A stretch of DNA of 64,000 bases. Source: Niastella vici (GTDB lineage Bacteria > Bacteroidota > Bacteroidia > Chitinophagales > Chitinophagaceae). Positions 52,241 through 61,396 of the stretch are shown here, piece after piece. How positions within the stretch are numbered: position 1 is the first letter of the stretch; each line of letters opens with the position of its first letter. The notes beneath the pieces are model-generated. The model saw only the letters and a program-made list of their open reading frames with translations. It searched no databases and was not told where the DNA came from. The position numbers were made by a program, and so were the translations under genes. Location of the stretch: the NCBI RefSeq assembly GCF_002077945.1, contig NZ_LVYD01000050.1, positions 62,001-126,000 of the forward strand, written 5' to 3'.

Positions 52241-53608
52241 ATGGAACCATCACCCATTGTATTGGATACCGAACAGGCCATACAGTCAAAACCCCATTTC
52301 AACTTCTGGCAGGTATGGAATATGTGTTTCGGTTTCTTTGGAATTCAGTTTGGCTGGTCGTTACAGATGAACAATATGAGCGCCATTTATGAATACCTGG
52401 GCGCCTCTCCCGAACAAATTCCCGGCTTATGGCTGGCGGCTCCCATGACCGGCCTCCTTGTTCAACCCATTATCGGTTATCTCAGCGACCGCACCTGGCA
52501 CCCCACCTGGGGCCGGAGAAGACCCTTCTTTTTGATCGGCGCCATCTTAAGTTCACTCGCTCTGTTTATAATGCCCAATGCCTCGGCCATCTGGATGGCA
52601 GCCGGTACCCTGTGGATCCTTGACTCATGCATTAATGTTAGTATGGAACCGTTCCGCGCATTCGTTGCCGACAACCTCAACGAACAGCAACGGCCATTCG
52701 GTTATGCCATGCAAAGCATGTTCATAGGGGCGGCGGCTTTTATCGCAGGCTTTTTGCCCGGATTGCTGGTAAACTGGTTGGGCTTTTCACGCGAAAAGGT
52801 AGCCGGCGGCATACCGCAGAATATCATGTGGTCATTTTACATTGGCGGCATCATGTTCCTGTGCGCGGTGTTGTATACCGTGCTGCGCAGTAAAGAATAT
52901 CCGCCCACCGATCCCAACTGGCGGCAACAACTCGATGCACAGCATGGAAGCGGCCTCAGCGGCGCCATTAAAGAGATCACAGCTTCCATTTTACAGATGC
53001 CGAAGCAAATGAAAAGGCTGGCGCTGGTGCAGTTCCTCACCTGGCCCGGCCTGTTCCTTATGTGGTTCTATTATACCACCGGTGTAGCCAGGGATATCTT
53101 CAAAGGCGACCCCAATACGTCAAACGACCTATATACGCAAGGTATAGAACACGCCAATGCCACATCAGCGGTGTTAAACCTCGTCACCTTTTTGTTTTCA
53201 CTAACGCTTTCCTTCTGGGTGGCGAAGCTGGGCAAAAGAATGACGCATACATTCTGCCTCCTCATTGGCGGTATTGGACTCTTCTGTGTAAAATTCATCA
53301 GCGATCCCAATATGTTATATGTGGTCATGAGCATGGTAGGTGTTGCCTGGGCTTCCATTCTGTCGATGCCATACTCCATGCTGGCCGGACATTTACCCGA
53401 AAACAAGATCGGCATCTACATGGGCATTTTTAATTTCTTCATTGTATTACCCGAGATCATCGCATCCCTGTTCTTTGGCAGGATCATGGAAAATTTTCTG
53501 CACAACGACCGGTTACTGGCCGTGCAAATAGGTGGCAGCTTACTGATTATAGCAGGTATTGTTTGCGCTTTAATTGTAAAAGAAAAAACACATGAAGATC
53601 TGTTGTAG
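52241..53608 (+). CDS. MFS transporter (SLC45/glycoside-pentoside-like, alpha-glucoside type)
   Basis: A 455-residue 12-helix transporter. The ATG at 52241 (MEPSPIVLDTEQ) is chosen; an in-frame TTG lies two codons upstream. The GYLSDRTWHPTWGRRRPFFLIGA motif between helices 2 and 3 and the NMSAIYEYLGA segment resemble sucrose/maltose transporters of the SLC45 kind. The 3' end overlaps the amylase gene by 17 bp, so the two are translationally coupled. The pair fits uptake of maltooligosaccharides. Confidence 0.87.
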   Translation: MEPSPIVLDTEQAIQSKPHFNFWQVWNMCFGFFGIQFGWSLQMNNMSAIYEYLGASPEQIPGLWLAAPMTGLLVQPIIGYLSDRTWHPTWGRRRPFFLIGAILSSLALFIMPNASAIWMAAGTLWILDSCINVSMEPFRAFVADNLNEQQRPFGYAMQSMFIGAAAFIAGFLPGLLVNWLGFSREKVAGGIPQNIMWSFYIGGIMFLCAVLYTVLRSKEYPPTDPNWRQQLDAQHGSGLSGAIKEITASILQMPKQMKRLALVQFLTWPGLFLMWFYYTTGVARDIFKGDPNTSNDLYTQGIEHANATSAVLNLVTFLFSLTLSFWVAKLGKRMTHTFCLLIGGIGLFCVKFISDPNMLYVVMSMVGVAWASILSMPYSMLAGHLPENKIGIYMGIFNFFIVLPEIIASLFFGRIMENFLHNDRLLAVQIGGSLLIIAGIVCALIVKEKTHEDLL

Positions 53609-55466
53609 GAAACTCACGCTCATTGTCACCTGTTCTTTATTGGTTTTACAAATTGCAGCCCAGGATAGCCTGCGGGTGTTTCCAACCCATTGGTGGGTAG
53701 GCATGAAGAACCGCAACCTTCAACTGATCTTTTATAATAACCATAAAGATCTGGCCGTTGACAAATTAGTCGTACAGTCAGGAAATACCGCCATAAAGAT
53801 CAAAAAAGTAAACAAGGTCAGCAACCGCCATTACCTGGTTGTTGATGTAGAAATTGCCGCCGGCGCCCAGCCCGCCAAATATGAGATCAGCTTTGGCGGC
53901 ATTATAAGGTCAGAGTGGAACCACGTCTTTTATGAGTTGAAGCCACGCAGCAAACAGAATGGCAAAACAAGGATCAAAGGAATAAACAGTTCCGATCTTA
54001 TTTACCTCATTATGCCCGACCGCTTCAGCAATGGCGATGCCGGCAACGACCGCATTGCCGGATTAAGAGACCAAAGCCTTGACCGGAGCGATTTCTTCAA
54101 ACGCCATGGCGGCGATCTGAAAGGCATTCAAAACCACCTCGATTACCTGCAGCAATTGGGCGTAACGACGCTTTGGCTGAACCCGGTGCTACTAAACGAC
54201 ATGCCCGACCGTACCGAACATGGCTATGCCTTTACCGATCATTATACCATTGACCCGCGGCTGGGCGGCGCCACCGCTTATCACGAGCTCATCGACAGCC
54301 TGCACAAACGCGGCATGAAGATCATTCAGGATGCCGTGTACAACCATGTAGGCATTGAACATTTCCTGTTTCGCGATATGCCCGACAGTTCCTGGTTTCA
54401 CTGGTGGCCGGTGTATACCAACACTACGTACAAAGACCAGGTATTGATGGACCCATACGCCTCACAGAGCGATAAAAAACGCATGAGCGATGGCTGGTTC
54501 ACGCAAACGATGCCCGACGTAAACCAGGGCAATGCGTTTTTCGCTAACTTTTTAATACAACATGCCATTTGGTGTACCGAAGAATTTGGCCTCGATGGCT
54601 GGCGCATTGACACGTACGCCTATAATGACCTGGATTTTATGAACCGTTGCAACCAGGCCCTCCTCAATGAATATCCGCAGTTGCATATGTTTGGTGAAAC
54701 CTGGGTGCATGGCATTCCCAACCAGAGCTTTTTTACCCGCAACAAATACAATATACCTTACAAAAGCAATTTGCCGGGGGTAACCGATTTTCAGTTGAAC
54801 CTGTATGGCATTGTGCCCGCCTTAACGCAGGCATTTGGCTGGACGGAAGGGGTGAACCGCCTGTATTTAACCGCCACCAATGATTTTGTGTATACCGATG
54901 CCACAAAGAATGTGATCTTTTTAGACAACCACGACATGAGCCGTTTTTTCAGCATGGTTGGCGAAGACGTTGCCAAACAGAAAATGGGCCTTGCCTGGTT
55001 GCTTACATTCCGCGGCATACCCCAGTTATATTATGGTACCGAAATATTGATGAAAGGTTTCTCGGATCCCGATGGAAAGGTGCGGCTCGATTTTCCCGGC
55101 GGCTGGACAGGAGATGGAGCTAATAAATTTGAACCCGGGGGCCGAACACCAGCCGAAAACGAGGTATACAACTATGTGCGTACGCTGGCAAACTATCGCA
55201 AAACCGCCAGCGCGTTGAAGACGGGCAAGATGATGCAATTTGTACCCGAAGATGGGGTGTACGTTTATTTCAGGTATAATAACCAGCAAACGGTGCTATG
55301 CGTAATGAACACCAATGATGGGGAAAAGGAAATAGATATGCACCGGTTTTCAGAACGAATAAAAAACTTCACCAGGGCCAGGAGTGTAATAGATGGTTCG
55401 GAGCTGGATATCACCGGAAATATAAAAGTCCCGGGGAAAACGGTGTGGGTGGGGGAGTTAAGGTAG
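53592..55466 (+). CDS. Secreted GH13 alpha-amylase-family enzyme (cyclomaltodextrinase/neopullulanase-like)
   Basis: A 624-residue enzyme with a signal peptide (1-24, IAAQ), so periplasmic or outer-membrane located. An N-terminal beta-sandwich (about 28-120) precedes the TIM barrel. Catalytic residues are the nucleophile Asp340 (GWRID), the acid/base Glu369 (GETW) and Asp448 (DNHD); region I is DAVYNHVG. The C-terminal beta domain starts near 540. It cleaves alpha-1,4-glucans or cyclodextrins. It overlaps the transporter gene by 17 bp and is the last gene of the glucan block. Confidence 0.93.
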   Translation: MKICCRKLTLIVTCSLLVLQIAAQDSLRVFPTHWWVGMKNRNLQLIFYNNHKDLAVDKLVVQSGNTAIKIKKVNKVSNRHYLVVDVEIAAGAQPAKYEISFGGIIRSEWNHVFYELKPRSKQNGKTRIKGINSSDLIYLIMPDRFSNGDAGNDRIAGLRDQSLDRSDFFKRHGGDLKGIQNHLDYLQQLGVTTLWLNPVLLNDMPDRTEHGYAFTDHYTIDPRLGGATAYHELIDSLHKRGMKIIQDAVYNHVGIEHFLFRDMPDSSWFHWWPVYTNTTYKDQVLMDPYASQSDKKRMSDGWFTQTMPDVNQGNAFFANFLIQHAIWCTEEFGLDGWRIDTYAYNDLDFMNRCNQALLNEYPQLHMFGETWVHGIPNQSFFTRNKYNIPYKSNLPGVTDFQLNLYGIVPALTQAFGWTEGVNRLYLTATNDFVYTDATKNVIFLDNHDMSRFFSMVGEDVAKQKMGLAWLLTFRGIPQLYYGTEILMKGFSDPDGKVRLDFPGGWTGDGANKFEPGGRTPAENEVYNYVRTLANYRKTASALKTGKMMQFVPEDGVYVYFRYNNQQTVLCVMNTNDGEKEIDMHRFSERIKNFTRARSVIDGSELDITGNIKVPGKTVWVGELR

Positions 55467-55551
55467 ATGCTGAGGGTCCTGGGCGTATGCCCGCCCGCTG
55501 GCGGAAAGTCGCCGAGTTGAGGGAAGCATCGAGCGGGCTTGCCTGAGCGTA

Positions 55552-55583
55552 GTCGAAGAGTCGAAGGATCGAAGTGTCGAAAC
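55552..55583 (+). repeat. GTCGAAG 8-bp tandem words
   Basis: Four 8-bp units in a row: GTCGAAGA, GTCGAAGG, ATCGAAGT and GTCGAAAC. The flank GCCTGAGCGTAGTCGAAG resembles a short repeat seen in many bacterial genomes (from memory). The element lies after the amylase gene and before the Roco-TIR gene. Confidence 0.55.
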
Positions 55584-55737
55584 ACTGTTTTTCGTTATAT
55601 TTACAATTCCACATTTCCCAACCAACTGAATAGGCGCTTGCCTGTTGCATGTTTATGAGCATGCTTTCATGAATTCTCATTACGATCCTTATTAGTCTCG
55701 AAAGACCAACAGTCAATTATAGCCTAAACATATTGTA

Positions 55738-58434
55738 ATGAGTGACTTAGCCCTTAAGGTAATAAATGAATGCCTTGAAACGAAAGATCCCTATTTAGAT
55801 TTAGGCCGTTGCTTTTTAACCGATCATGATTTTGTTAGAGGAAGCCCGGTTGATATTGCTTTAAGAAAATGCCAATTTGTACGAACTCTTAATCTTAGTA
55901 ACATATGGTATGATTATGATAAATTGGGATTTCAACACAGCAAAAACAAGGGCAAACCTAATCATCTTTCTTTATGCCCACAGGCCCTTATCGCATTGAA
56001 GGAACTTTCTGGGTTGATTATCGCAGGTGATATTGGTACCACCTGGGATATTATTAATACAGAGCCCTTGGCTTCTCTTACCCAGCTTACTCATCTGGAT
56101 TTAAGTCATAATAAAATACGAGAGCTTAAAGGACTGGATCAGTTAACTCATTTGCAATCACTAATTCTTCGTCACAACCTTTTTAAAGATGTCAACGGGT
56201 TAGCTCAATTATCCAATTTAAAGCGGCTTGTTATTATTGAAAATCAAATATCTGATATCACCCCTTTGCGCCCTCTTTTCCAACGGGCAAAAGATCCGTC
56301 TAAATTGGTATTAAAACCAAGGTGGGAAACAGCTAAAGATGAAATAAATGTATCTGACAATCCAATTACTACCCCGCCTAAAGAAATTGTGGAGCAGGGA
56401 AATGATGCGGTGCTCCGGTATTTTGAAAGAATAAGTAATGAAGGCATCGATTACCTGTACGAAGCCAAATTAACCCTGGTAGGCGAAGGGAATGCCGGTA
56501 AAACATCCTTACAAAAAAGATTGGTCAATGACATTGCGCCCTTACCTACTGAAGATGACAGAACAAGAGGAATACTGATTATTGATTGGGCATATGAAGG
56601 ACCCGGCGAAAAAAAGCATATAGCCCATATTTGGGATTTTGGCGGTCAGGATGTATACTATCCGGTTCACCGTTTTTTTCTTACCGAAGATTCTGTATTT
56701 GTCCTACTTGCCTCCACAAGGCAGACCTTGCACTATTTTGATTACTGGATACCCACCATTTTTCAGTTTGGCGGTAACAGCCCTATAATAATAGGGCAAA
56801 CCTGTCACCAGGGCAATAAAGTACCCTGGAATGATCTGGGTTATTATTTATCAAATGATGATTTCAACATCATAAAGACCGGGCAACGGCCTTATATAGA
56901 ATTAAACCTGCTTAATAACAATGAAGGGCTAAAGGAAATTAAAAAAGCCATCATTGATCAAATTGAATTGCTGCCACATTATGGAAAGGGAGTGCCCAAA
57001 TCCTGGATACCAGCCAGGGAAGCTATAGCTGAAACAGCTAAAACAAAAGACTGCATTTCTTTTGAAGATTTCACGAAAATATGCCTGAAAACAAATGCAG
57101 AGAAATTCGCATCAAAAATCGACGTAGAAGATTTCGCTCATTTTTTACATGCTTTAGGAATTGTGCTTTGGTATAGTGATATAGAAGAATTGCAGCACTG
57201 GGTGATCCTTCAACCGGAATGGGCGATGAACGCCGTATATAAAATTATTGATGATGACACCATTCAAGAAAGGAGAGGCCATATTTCCGCAACCGATTTT
57301 TCAAGAATTTGGGCGGAGAAATGTTACGAATACCGGTTTGAGATCCTAAAGAAAATGCTACAGGTATTTAAAATTGCATTTCGCAAGAAACATGAAAAAC
57401 TCGACTTCATCATTCCCTGCCGTTTGGATTCAATACCCCATGAACTAATATGGAAGGATGACGCTAAGTATTTGCGATTGGTATATAAATATAACTTTAT
57501 GCCAAGAGGATTGGTAAATCAATTAAGCGCCGACCTCAGCAGGCATATTAAATCGGACAGTGACGTGTGGAATAATGCTGTTAATTTTGAACATAAAGAT
57601 ACCAAAGCCCAGGCCCAGGTAGTGGAAGACTTTTATAACCGGTCAATAAGTATCCGTGTTACCGGTAAAGACGCCCGGGGATTAATGATGCTGATCATTG
57701 AGGCAATGCGGGATGTTATTGACAGTTATAAAAGGGTAACGCCGTCCATAATAGTACCTTGTCCCTGCCAGGAATGTAAGAGAAGCGATAACCCCACCAC
57801 TTTTGAATATGAAAAATTGCTGAAATGGTCCGAAACAAAGCCATCAGTTCATTGCAACGAAGGAGATGTAAAACTTCCTATTGAAGAACTATTATACAAT
57901 GTGGGCTTAACAAACGATAAAAAGAAAACAAGGCCTTTAAAAGCGTTTATTTCTTACTCAAAACATGATGGTGAACTGGCAAAAAATGGAGGCAATTATT
58001 TAGATGCCTTTAAAAAGCACCTTTCGCCATTAAGTACTCATACCGAGTTGATCCAACCCTGGGACGACACCCTTTTAATAGCCGGTGAAGATTGGGATAA
58101 AAAGATCAGGGAACAATTAAATACCTGTGATATCATTTTCCTGTTGATAAGCCCTGATTTTTTAAATACGAAATATATACAGGATACAGAACTACAAATA
58201 GCCATAAAAAGACATGAAAATAGGGAATGCATAGTAGTGCCTGTTATTGTAAGGGCCTGCGGTTGGACTGATATTCCAATGCTCAGTAAATTAAGCGCCC
58301 TTCCCAGAAAAGGGGATGCTGTAGCTTCATGGAAAAATAATATAAACTGGCAAACCATTGATGATGCCTGGAAACATGTTTACGATGAAGTTAAAAAGCT
58401 GATCGATCAATTTGCAAAAAAGACCGCCGAATAA
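55738..58434 (+). CDS. LRR-Roc-COR-TIR protein (bacterial Roco with C-terminal TIR)
   Basis: An 898-residue multidomain protein without signal peptide. Residues 1-110 are unassigned. Three or four leucine-rich repeats follow (about 111-181; LTHLDLSHNKI, LQSLILRHNLF, LKRLVIIENQI). The Roc GTPase domain has its P-loop at Gly249-Ser257 (GEGNAGKTS) and G3 at Asp300-Gln304 (DFGGQ). The COR region runs about 405-720, with a Cys cluster Cys675, Cys677, Cys680 and Cys706. The TIR domain starts at Lys735 (KAFISYS) and has Glu818 (DTEL), at the position of the catalytic Glu of TIR NADases. The likely role is a GTP-switched sensor with a TIR effector, possibly immune. It is AT-richer than its neighbours. 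Confidence 0.9.
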   Translation: MSDLALKVINECLETKDPYLDLGRCFLTDHDFVRGSPVDIALRKCQFVRTLNLSNIWYDYDKLGFQHSKNKGKPNHLSLCPQALIALKELSGLIIAGDIGTTWDIINTEPLASLTQLTHLDLSHNKIRELKGLDQLTHLQSLILRHNLFKDVNGLAQLSNLKRLVIIENQISDITPLRPLFQRAKDPSKLVLKPRWETAKDEINVSDNPITTPPKEIVEQGNDAVLRYFERISNEGIDYLYEAKLTLVGEGNAGKTSLQKRLVNDIAPLPTEDDRTRGILIIDWAYEGPGEKKHIAHIWDFGGQDVYYPVHRFFLTEDSVFVLLASTRQTLHYFDYWIPTIFQFGGNSPIIIGQTCHQGNKVPWNDLGYYLSNDDFNIIKTGQRPYIELNLLNNNEGLKEIKKAIIDQIELLPHYGKGVPKSWIPAREAIAETAKTKDCISFEDFTKICLKTNAEKFASKIDVEDFAHFLHALGIVLWYSDIEELQHWVILQPEWAMNAVYKIIDDDTIQERRGHISATDFSRIWAEKCYEYRFEILKKMLQVFKIAFRKKHEKLDFIIPCRLDSIPHELIWKDDAKYLRLVYKYNFMPRGLVNQLSADLSRHIKSDSDVWNNAVNFEHKDTKAQAQVVEDFYNRSISIRVTGKDARGLMMLIIEAMRDVIDSYKRVTPSIIVPCPCQECKRSDNPTTFEYEKLLKWSETKPSVHCNEGDVKLPIEELLYNVGLTNDKKKTRPLKAFISYSKHDGELAKNGGNYLDAFKKHLSPLSTHTELIQPWDDTLLIAGEDWDKKIREQLNTCDIIFLLISPDFLNTKYIQDTELQIAIKRHENRECIVVPVIVRACGWTDIPMLSKLSALPRKGDAVASWKNNINWQTIDDAWKHVYDEVKKLIDQFAKKTAE

Positions 58435-58732
58435 GTGTATCATATACCCAAAAGCGCCCCAACCGTAATGCAATGGCTCATTGCTGGCCTTCAGTGTCCC
58501 CAAGGCTGATTATTTATGCACATTACAACCAGGCACAGGGGCACTAACGTCGGGTAAACACTTATTGCAGGCAAAAAATCGTCCTGCGCCATCCTGTAAT
58601 GATCAGTTTTCGGCCTAAGTATTTTGAAATACATGGTAGTTTTTATATTTTGCATTCGAATCAGATGAAAAGACAAATTGTTGCTGCCATAGGAAGATCA
58701 TTAAGCATTACTAACCCTTCCATTGAGCGAAC

Positions 58733-59215
58733 ATGAAAAACTGTACCCTTTACATATTTCCCATTCTATTCCTTACGTTATCTACTATTTCCTGTAAAAA
58801 TTCTATAGCTGTTAAAACAGCGGCGCTACAGGCAAAAAAAGTCTGCAATTCCTATTTTAGCGATTTGCTGAACAAACAGGTTTATACCAGGATGGAAATT
58901 GAGCCCGAGTTTCCCGGTGGCATGTCGCAATATGTTAAGTTTATGAACCGGCATGTAAGGGTTACCCCTGAAATGATTGAAAAAGGCAGCCGGCAAACTT
59001 CTGTTGGTTTTATATTAATGATTGATACAGATGGGCAAATTAAATACCCTGCATTTCACGGCAGTATAGATACCACAGAATTCAATCCGCTTGAAAAGGA
59101 AATATACAGAGTGCTTAAATTAATGCCCAAATGGACCCCTGGTATGTGTAATGGAAAAACGGTGGCAGGCGAAGTAAAACGATCGATGACGGTTAATTTG
59201 GAGAAGGGAAAATAA
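58733..59215 (+). CDS. TonB C-terminal-domain-like lipoprotein
   Basis: A 160-residue protein with a lipoprotein-like signal (hydrophobic 6-19, Cys21 in TISCKN; the -3 Thr is weak). The mature part has a TonB_C-like domain (about 55-157): EPEFPGGMSQYVKFMNRHV, then a strand pair around IDTDGQI and the closing LMPKWTPGMCNGKTVAGEV. No proline-rich linker or N-terminal TonB anchor is present, so it is not a full TonB. Members are widespread and unexplained in Bacteroidota. A terminator follows at 59244. The gene at 59365 is a paralogue. Confidence 0.78.
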   Translation: MKNCTLYIFPILFLTLSTISCKNSIAVKTAALQAKKVCNSYFSDLLNKQVYTRMEIEPEFPGGMSQYVKFMNRHVRVTPEMIEKGSRQTSVGFILMIDTDGQIKYPAFHGSIDTTEFNPLEKEIYRVLKLMPKWTPGMCNGKTVAGEVKRSMTVNLEKGK

Positions 59216-59243
59216 TTGAATTAATTATAAGAAAGAATTGCAC

Positions 59244-59276
59244 AAAGGCTGTTCCGGGAAGCGGGATGGCCTTTTA
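59244..59276 (+). terminator. Terminator after the first TonB_C-like gene
   Basis: AAAGGCTGTTCC pairs with GGGATGGCCTTT (with several G-T pairs) around a 7-nt loop, followed by TTAT. Confidence 0.55.
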
Positions 59277-59364
59277 TACTTTCAGGATAAAATAAGCCAA
59301 TAAATGTTTAAAAAAATGAAACTGAATGGTTATTTTCCTGAAATTTTCAGTGTTTCGTTACAGT

Positions 59365-59820
59365 ATGCAAACAAGGATATTATTTTTATTTGGCATATTA
59401 TTGATGGCATATGAAACCAGGTCCGGCTACACGGGGAAGCTGGAATGTCCTTTCTATTATAGCAAGCTTTTAAAAAAGAATGTGTATACCAAAGTGGAAA
59501 TTGAGCCCGAGTTTCCGGGTGGGGAGGCAGCTTATCAACGTTTTCTCAATAAAAACCTGTTGATCACAGAAGACCCTAACGATGATGTTACTTCATTACC
59601 TATTCCTAAAATGAATTTCATTGTTGATACTGATGGGCAAATCATCAACCCCTGTATTGATAGCAAATACGACACTACACAATTCAACTGTCTCGAAAAA
59701 GCCGCGTGGCGCCTTATCAAAAAAATGCCGAGGTGGCAACCAGGCGTATGTGAAGGAAAAGAGGTAGCTGTAGAAATAACCCGTCCCGTAGCTATTTGCC
59801 TCCTGTGGAAAACTGAATAA
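59365..59820 (+). CDS. TonB C-terminal-domain-like secreted protein (paralogue)
   Basis: A 151-residue protein. The ATG at 59365 (MQTRILFLFGILL) gives a usable signal peptide; the frame runs 13 codons further upstream. The domain matches the protein at 58733: CPFYYSKLLKKNVYTKVEIEPEFPGG, IVDTDGQI, KKMPRWQPGVCEGKEVAVEI. It has extra cysteines (about residues 29, 98 and 107). No TonB anchor is present. The next gene, a membrane protein, starts 20 bp on. Confidence 0.75.
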   Translation: MQTRILFLFGILLMAYETRSGYTGKLECPFYYSKLLKKNVYTKVEIEPEFPGGEAAYQRFLNKNLLITEDPNDDVTSLPIPKMNFIVDTDGQIINPCIDSKYDTTQFNCLEKAAWRLIKKMPRWQPGVCEGKEVAVEITRPVAICLLWKTE

Positions 59821-59840
59821 CCTAACACCTTCATGCCAAT

Positions 59841-60407
59841 ATGAAAAACAATATTATATTGCTTGTACTGTTTTTAGCTTCCATTACGATAGCAACGGCA
59901 CAAACTACGGATAGTTTAAGGCAGGTTCAGCATACCCAACAAACAGATTCACTGTCAATAGCTCAATCCAACCTGGAACAAGAAAATTATGACGATGTTG
60001 CGCCTTTCCTGTTTATAATTGGCATGATCTTTTTTGTAATTATGTGCATAGGCATTGGTAGCGGGATTGTTATAACCGCGGCAATTTCGTTTATTATTTT
60101 CGCTATGACCTCATTTGGTATTCTATCTACATCTCTTATTGTGGGGTTCTATAAAAAATCAATTACAAAAGGCATAAAAACATTCTATGTATTGTGTTCA
60201 ACAATTGGCATTACAATATGCGGCGGAATAGGTTTATTTATAGTAAACAGGTTCTATCATTGGATGGAATCACCAATTGCTTTTATGTGGGGAACCGTAT
60301 TTGGGTTTGTTGCGGGTTTCCTGAATGGACTGATCACATTCTATATTTTGCAGCGGCTTGTGGCGTATTTTAAAACAAAAATAAACGCTGTACCAATCTC
60401 GAAATGA
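59841..60407 (+). CDS. Four-helix hypothetical membrane protein
   Basis: A 188-residue protein with a signal-peptide-like start (1-20, TATAQ), a short polar stretch (22-52), then hydrophobic segments about 54-76, 78-102, 112-135 and 147-172. Glycine-rich helices (GIGSGIVITAAISF) are prominent. No named family is recognised. The start codon of the next gene overlaps its stop by 4 bp, so the two are coupled. Confidence 0.68.
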   Translation: MKNNIILLVLFLASITIATAQTTDSLRQVQHTQQTDSLSIAQSNLEQENYDDVAPFLFIIGMIFFVIMCIGIGSGIVITAAISFIIFAMTSFGILSTSLIVGFYKKSITKGIKTFYVLCSTIGITICGGIGLFIVNRFYHWMESPIAFMWGTVFGFVAGFLNGLITFYILQRLVAYFKTKINAVPISK

Positions 60408-60871
60408 ATACCTATTCTTCATCTGACAAGAATAAAAATCAACACATGCCACAATACGTAGTTCACAAGATCGGCTTTTTCTTTACAGACGAAAATTATG
60501 AAATAGAGCAGGAAAGAGGGAACCTGGTTGCTATATCCAAATCACTCGAAGAAGCAAAAGCCACTAAATTCAGGGCAGACATTGAATCAATGAAAAGCCA
60601 GGCTGACAATAATGCCGTTATTTTTTATTTAGAAAATCCCAATTACGAAGCCATCACAAAAAAACTAACAACATATTATAACTCGGAATTCGGTCAATTT
60701 ACAAGTAGAATACCCCCCATTCTACTACCCTATAATATGACTGACGAGCAGGCCGCTCAATTCCTGTCGATCATGGAACTCACATTTCATACGATTGTTG
60801 AATACGGTGACGATGAAGTGATCGATGCGGCTGCATTTGATCTAAACAATGATGAATACTGCTGGTTTTAA
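60404..60871 (+). CDS. Unknown cytosolic protein, paralogue of the gene at 60954
   Basis: A 155-residue protein with no signal or membrane segment. The start ATG at 60404 overlaps the upstream stop (ATGA); an internal ATG at 60446 (MPQYVVHKIGF) aligns with the start of the paralogue and may be the true start. The shared core is QYVVHKIGF..TDE at the start, SLEEAKA in the middle, and a C-terminal segment FLSIMELTFHTIVEYGDDEVIDAA. Acidic C-terminus. I recognise no family. Confidence 0.68.
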   Translation: MNTYSSSDKNKNQHMPQYVVHKIGFFFTDENYEIEQERGNLVAISKSLEEAKATKFRADIESMKSQADNNAVIFYLENPNYEAITKKLTTYYNSEFGQFTSRIPPILLPYNMTDEQAAQFLSIMELTFHTIVEYGDDEVIDAAAFDLNNDEYCWF

Positions 60872-60953
60872 TTCACAAAGTCCCAATCCCACTTGCATTT
60901 CTAACTCATAGCTTATACATTAGCAAACTATTTAACCAACCAAAATCAGTTGC

Positions 60954-61388
60954 ATGGCACAGTATGTGGTTCACAAGATCGGCTTTTGGTATACCGACGA
61001 ATGTTTTGTAGCAGGCGAAGAAAAAGGGACCGTTATGGGCATTACTCGGTCACTGGAAGAAGCCCAGGCTATAAAAAGCAGGGAAGACATTAAATCCATG
61101 AAAAACGTAGGCGGCTTTACAGCTCTCGACTTTTTCTTCGACCATGAGAACTTCAAAGGAATACATAAAAAATTACGCGAATTATATAAAGCGGAGTTCA
61201 ACCAAATTATCGAAAAAGACAATTACGACATGGTGCTGCCCAAGTCAATAACCGATGAGTTGGCCATCAAATTCCTGTCGGCTATGGAACTCAGCTTTCA
61301 CAATATCGTTGAGTATAGTGACGATGAAGTGATCAACCCCGCAGATTATGAGTTTGATGAAGAACATGATGAAATAAGCGGTTTTTAA
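60954..61388 (+). CDS. Unknown cytosolic protein, tandem paralogue
   Basis: A 144-residue protein aligned over its full length with the one encoded at 60404: QYVVHKIGFWYTDE, SLEEAQAIK, then FLSAMELSFHNIVEYSDDEVINPA. The C-terminus is very acidic. An 82-bp spacer separates the copies. The DUF6915-like gene starts 8 bp after its stop and is likely in the same transcript. Small paired acidic proteins of this sort are seen among immunity or inhibitor proteins, but nothing here proves that. Confidence 0.7.
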   Translation: MAQYVVHKIGFWYTDECFVAGEEKGTVMGITRSLEEAQAIKSREDIKSMKNVGGFTALDFFFDHENFKGIHKKLRELYKAEFNQIIEKDNYDMVLPKSITDELAIKFLSAMELSFHNIVEYSDDEVINPADYEFDEEHDEISGF

Positions 61389-61396
61389 TTCCCCCT

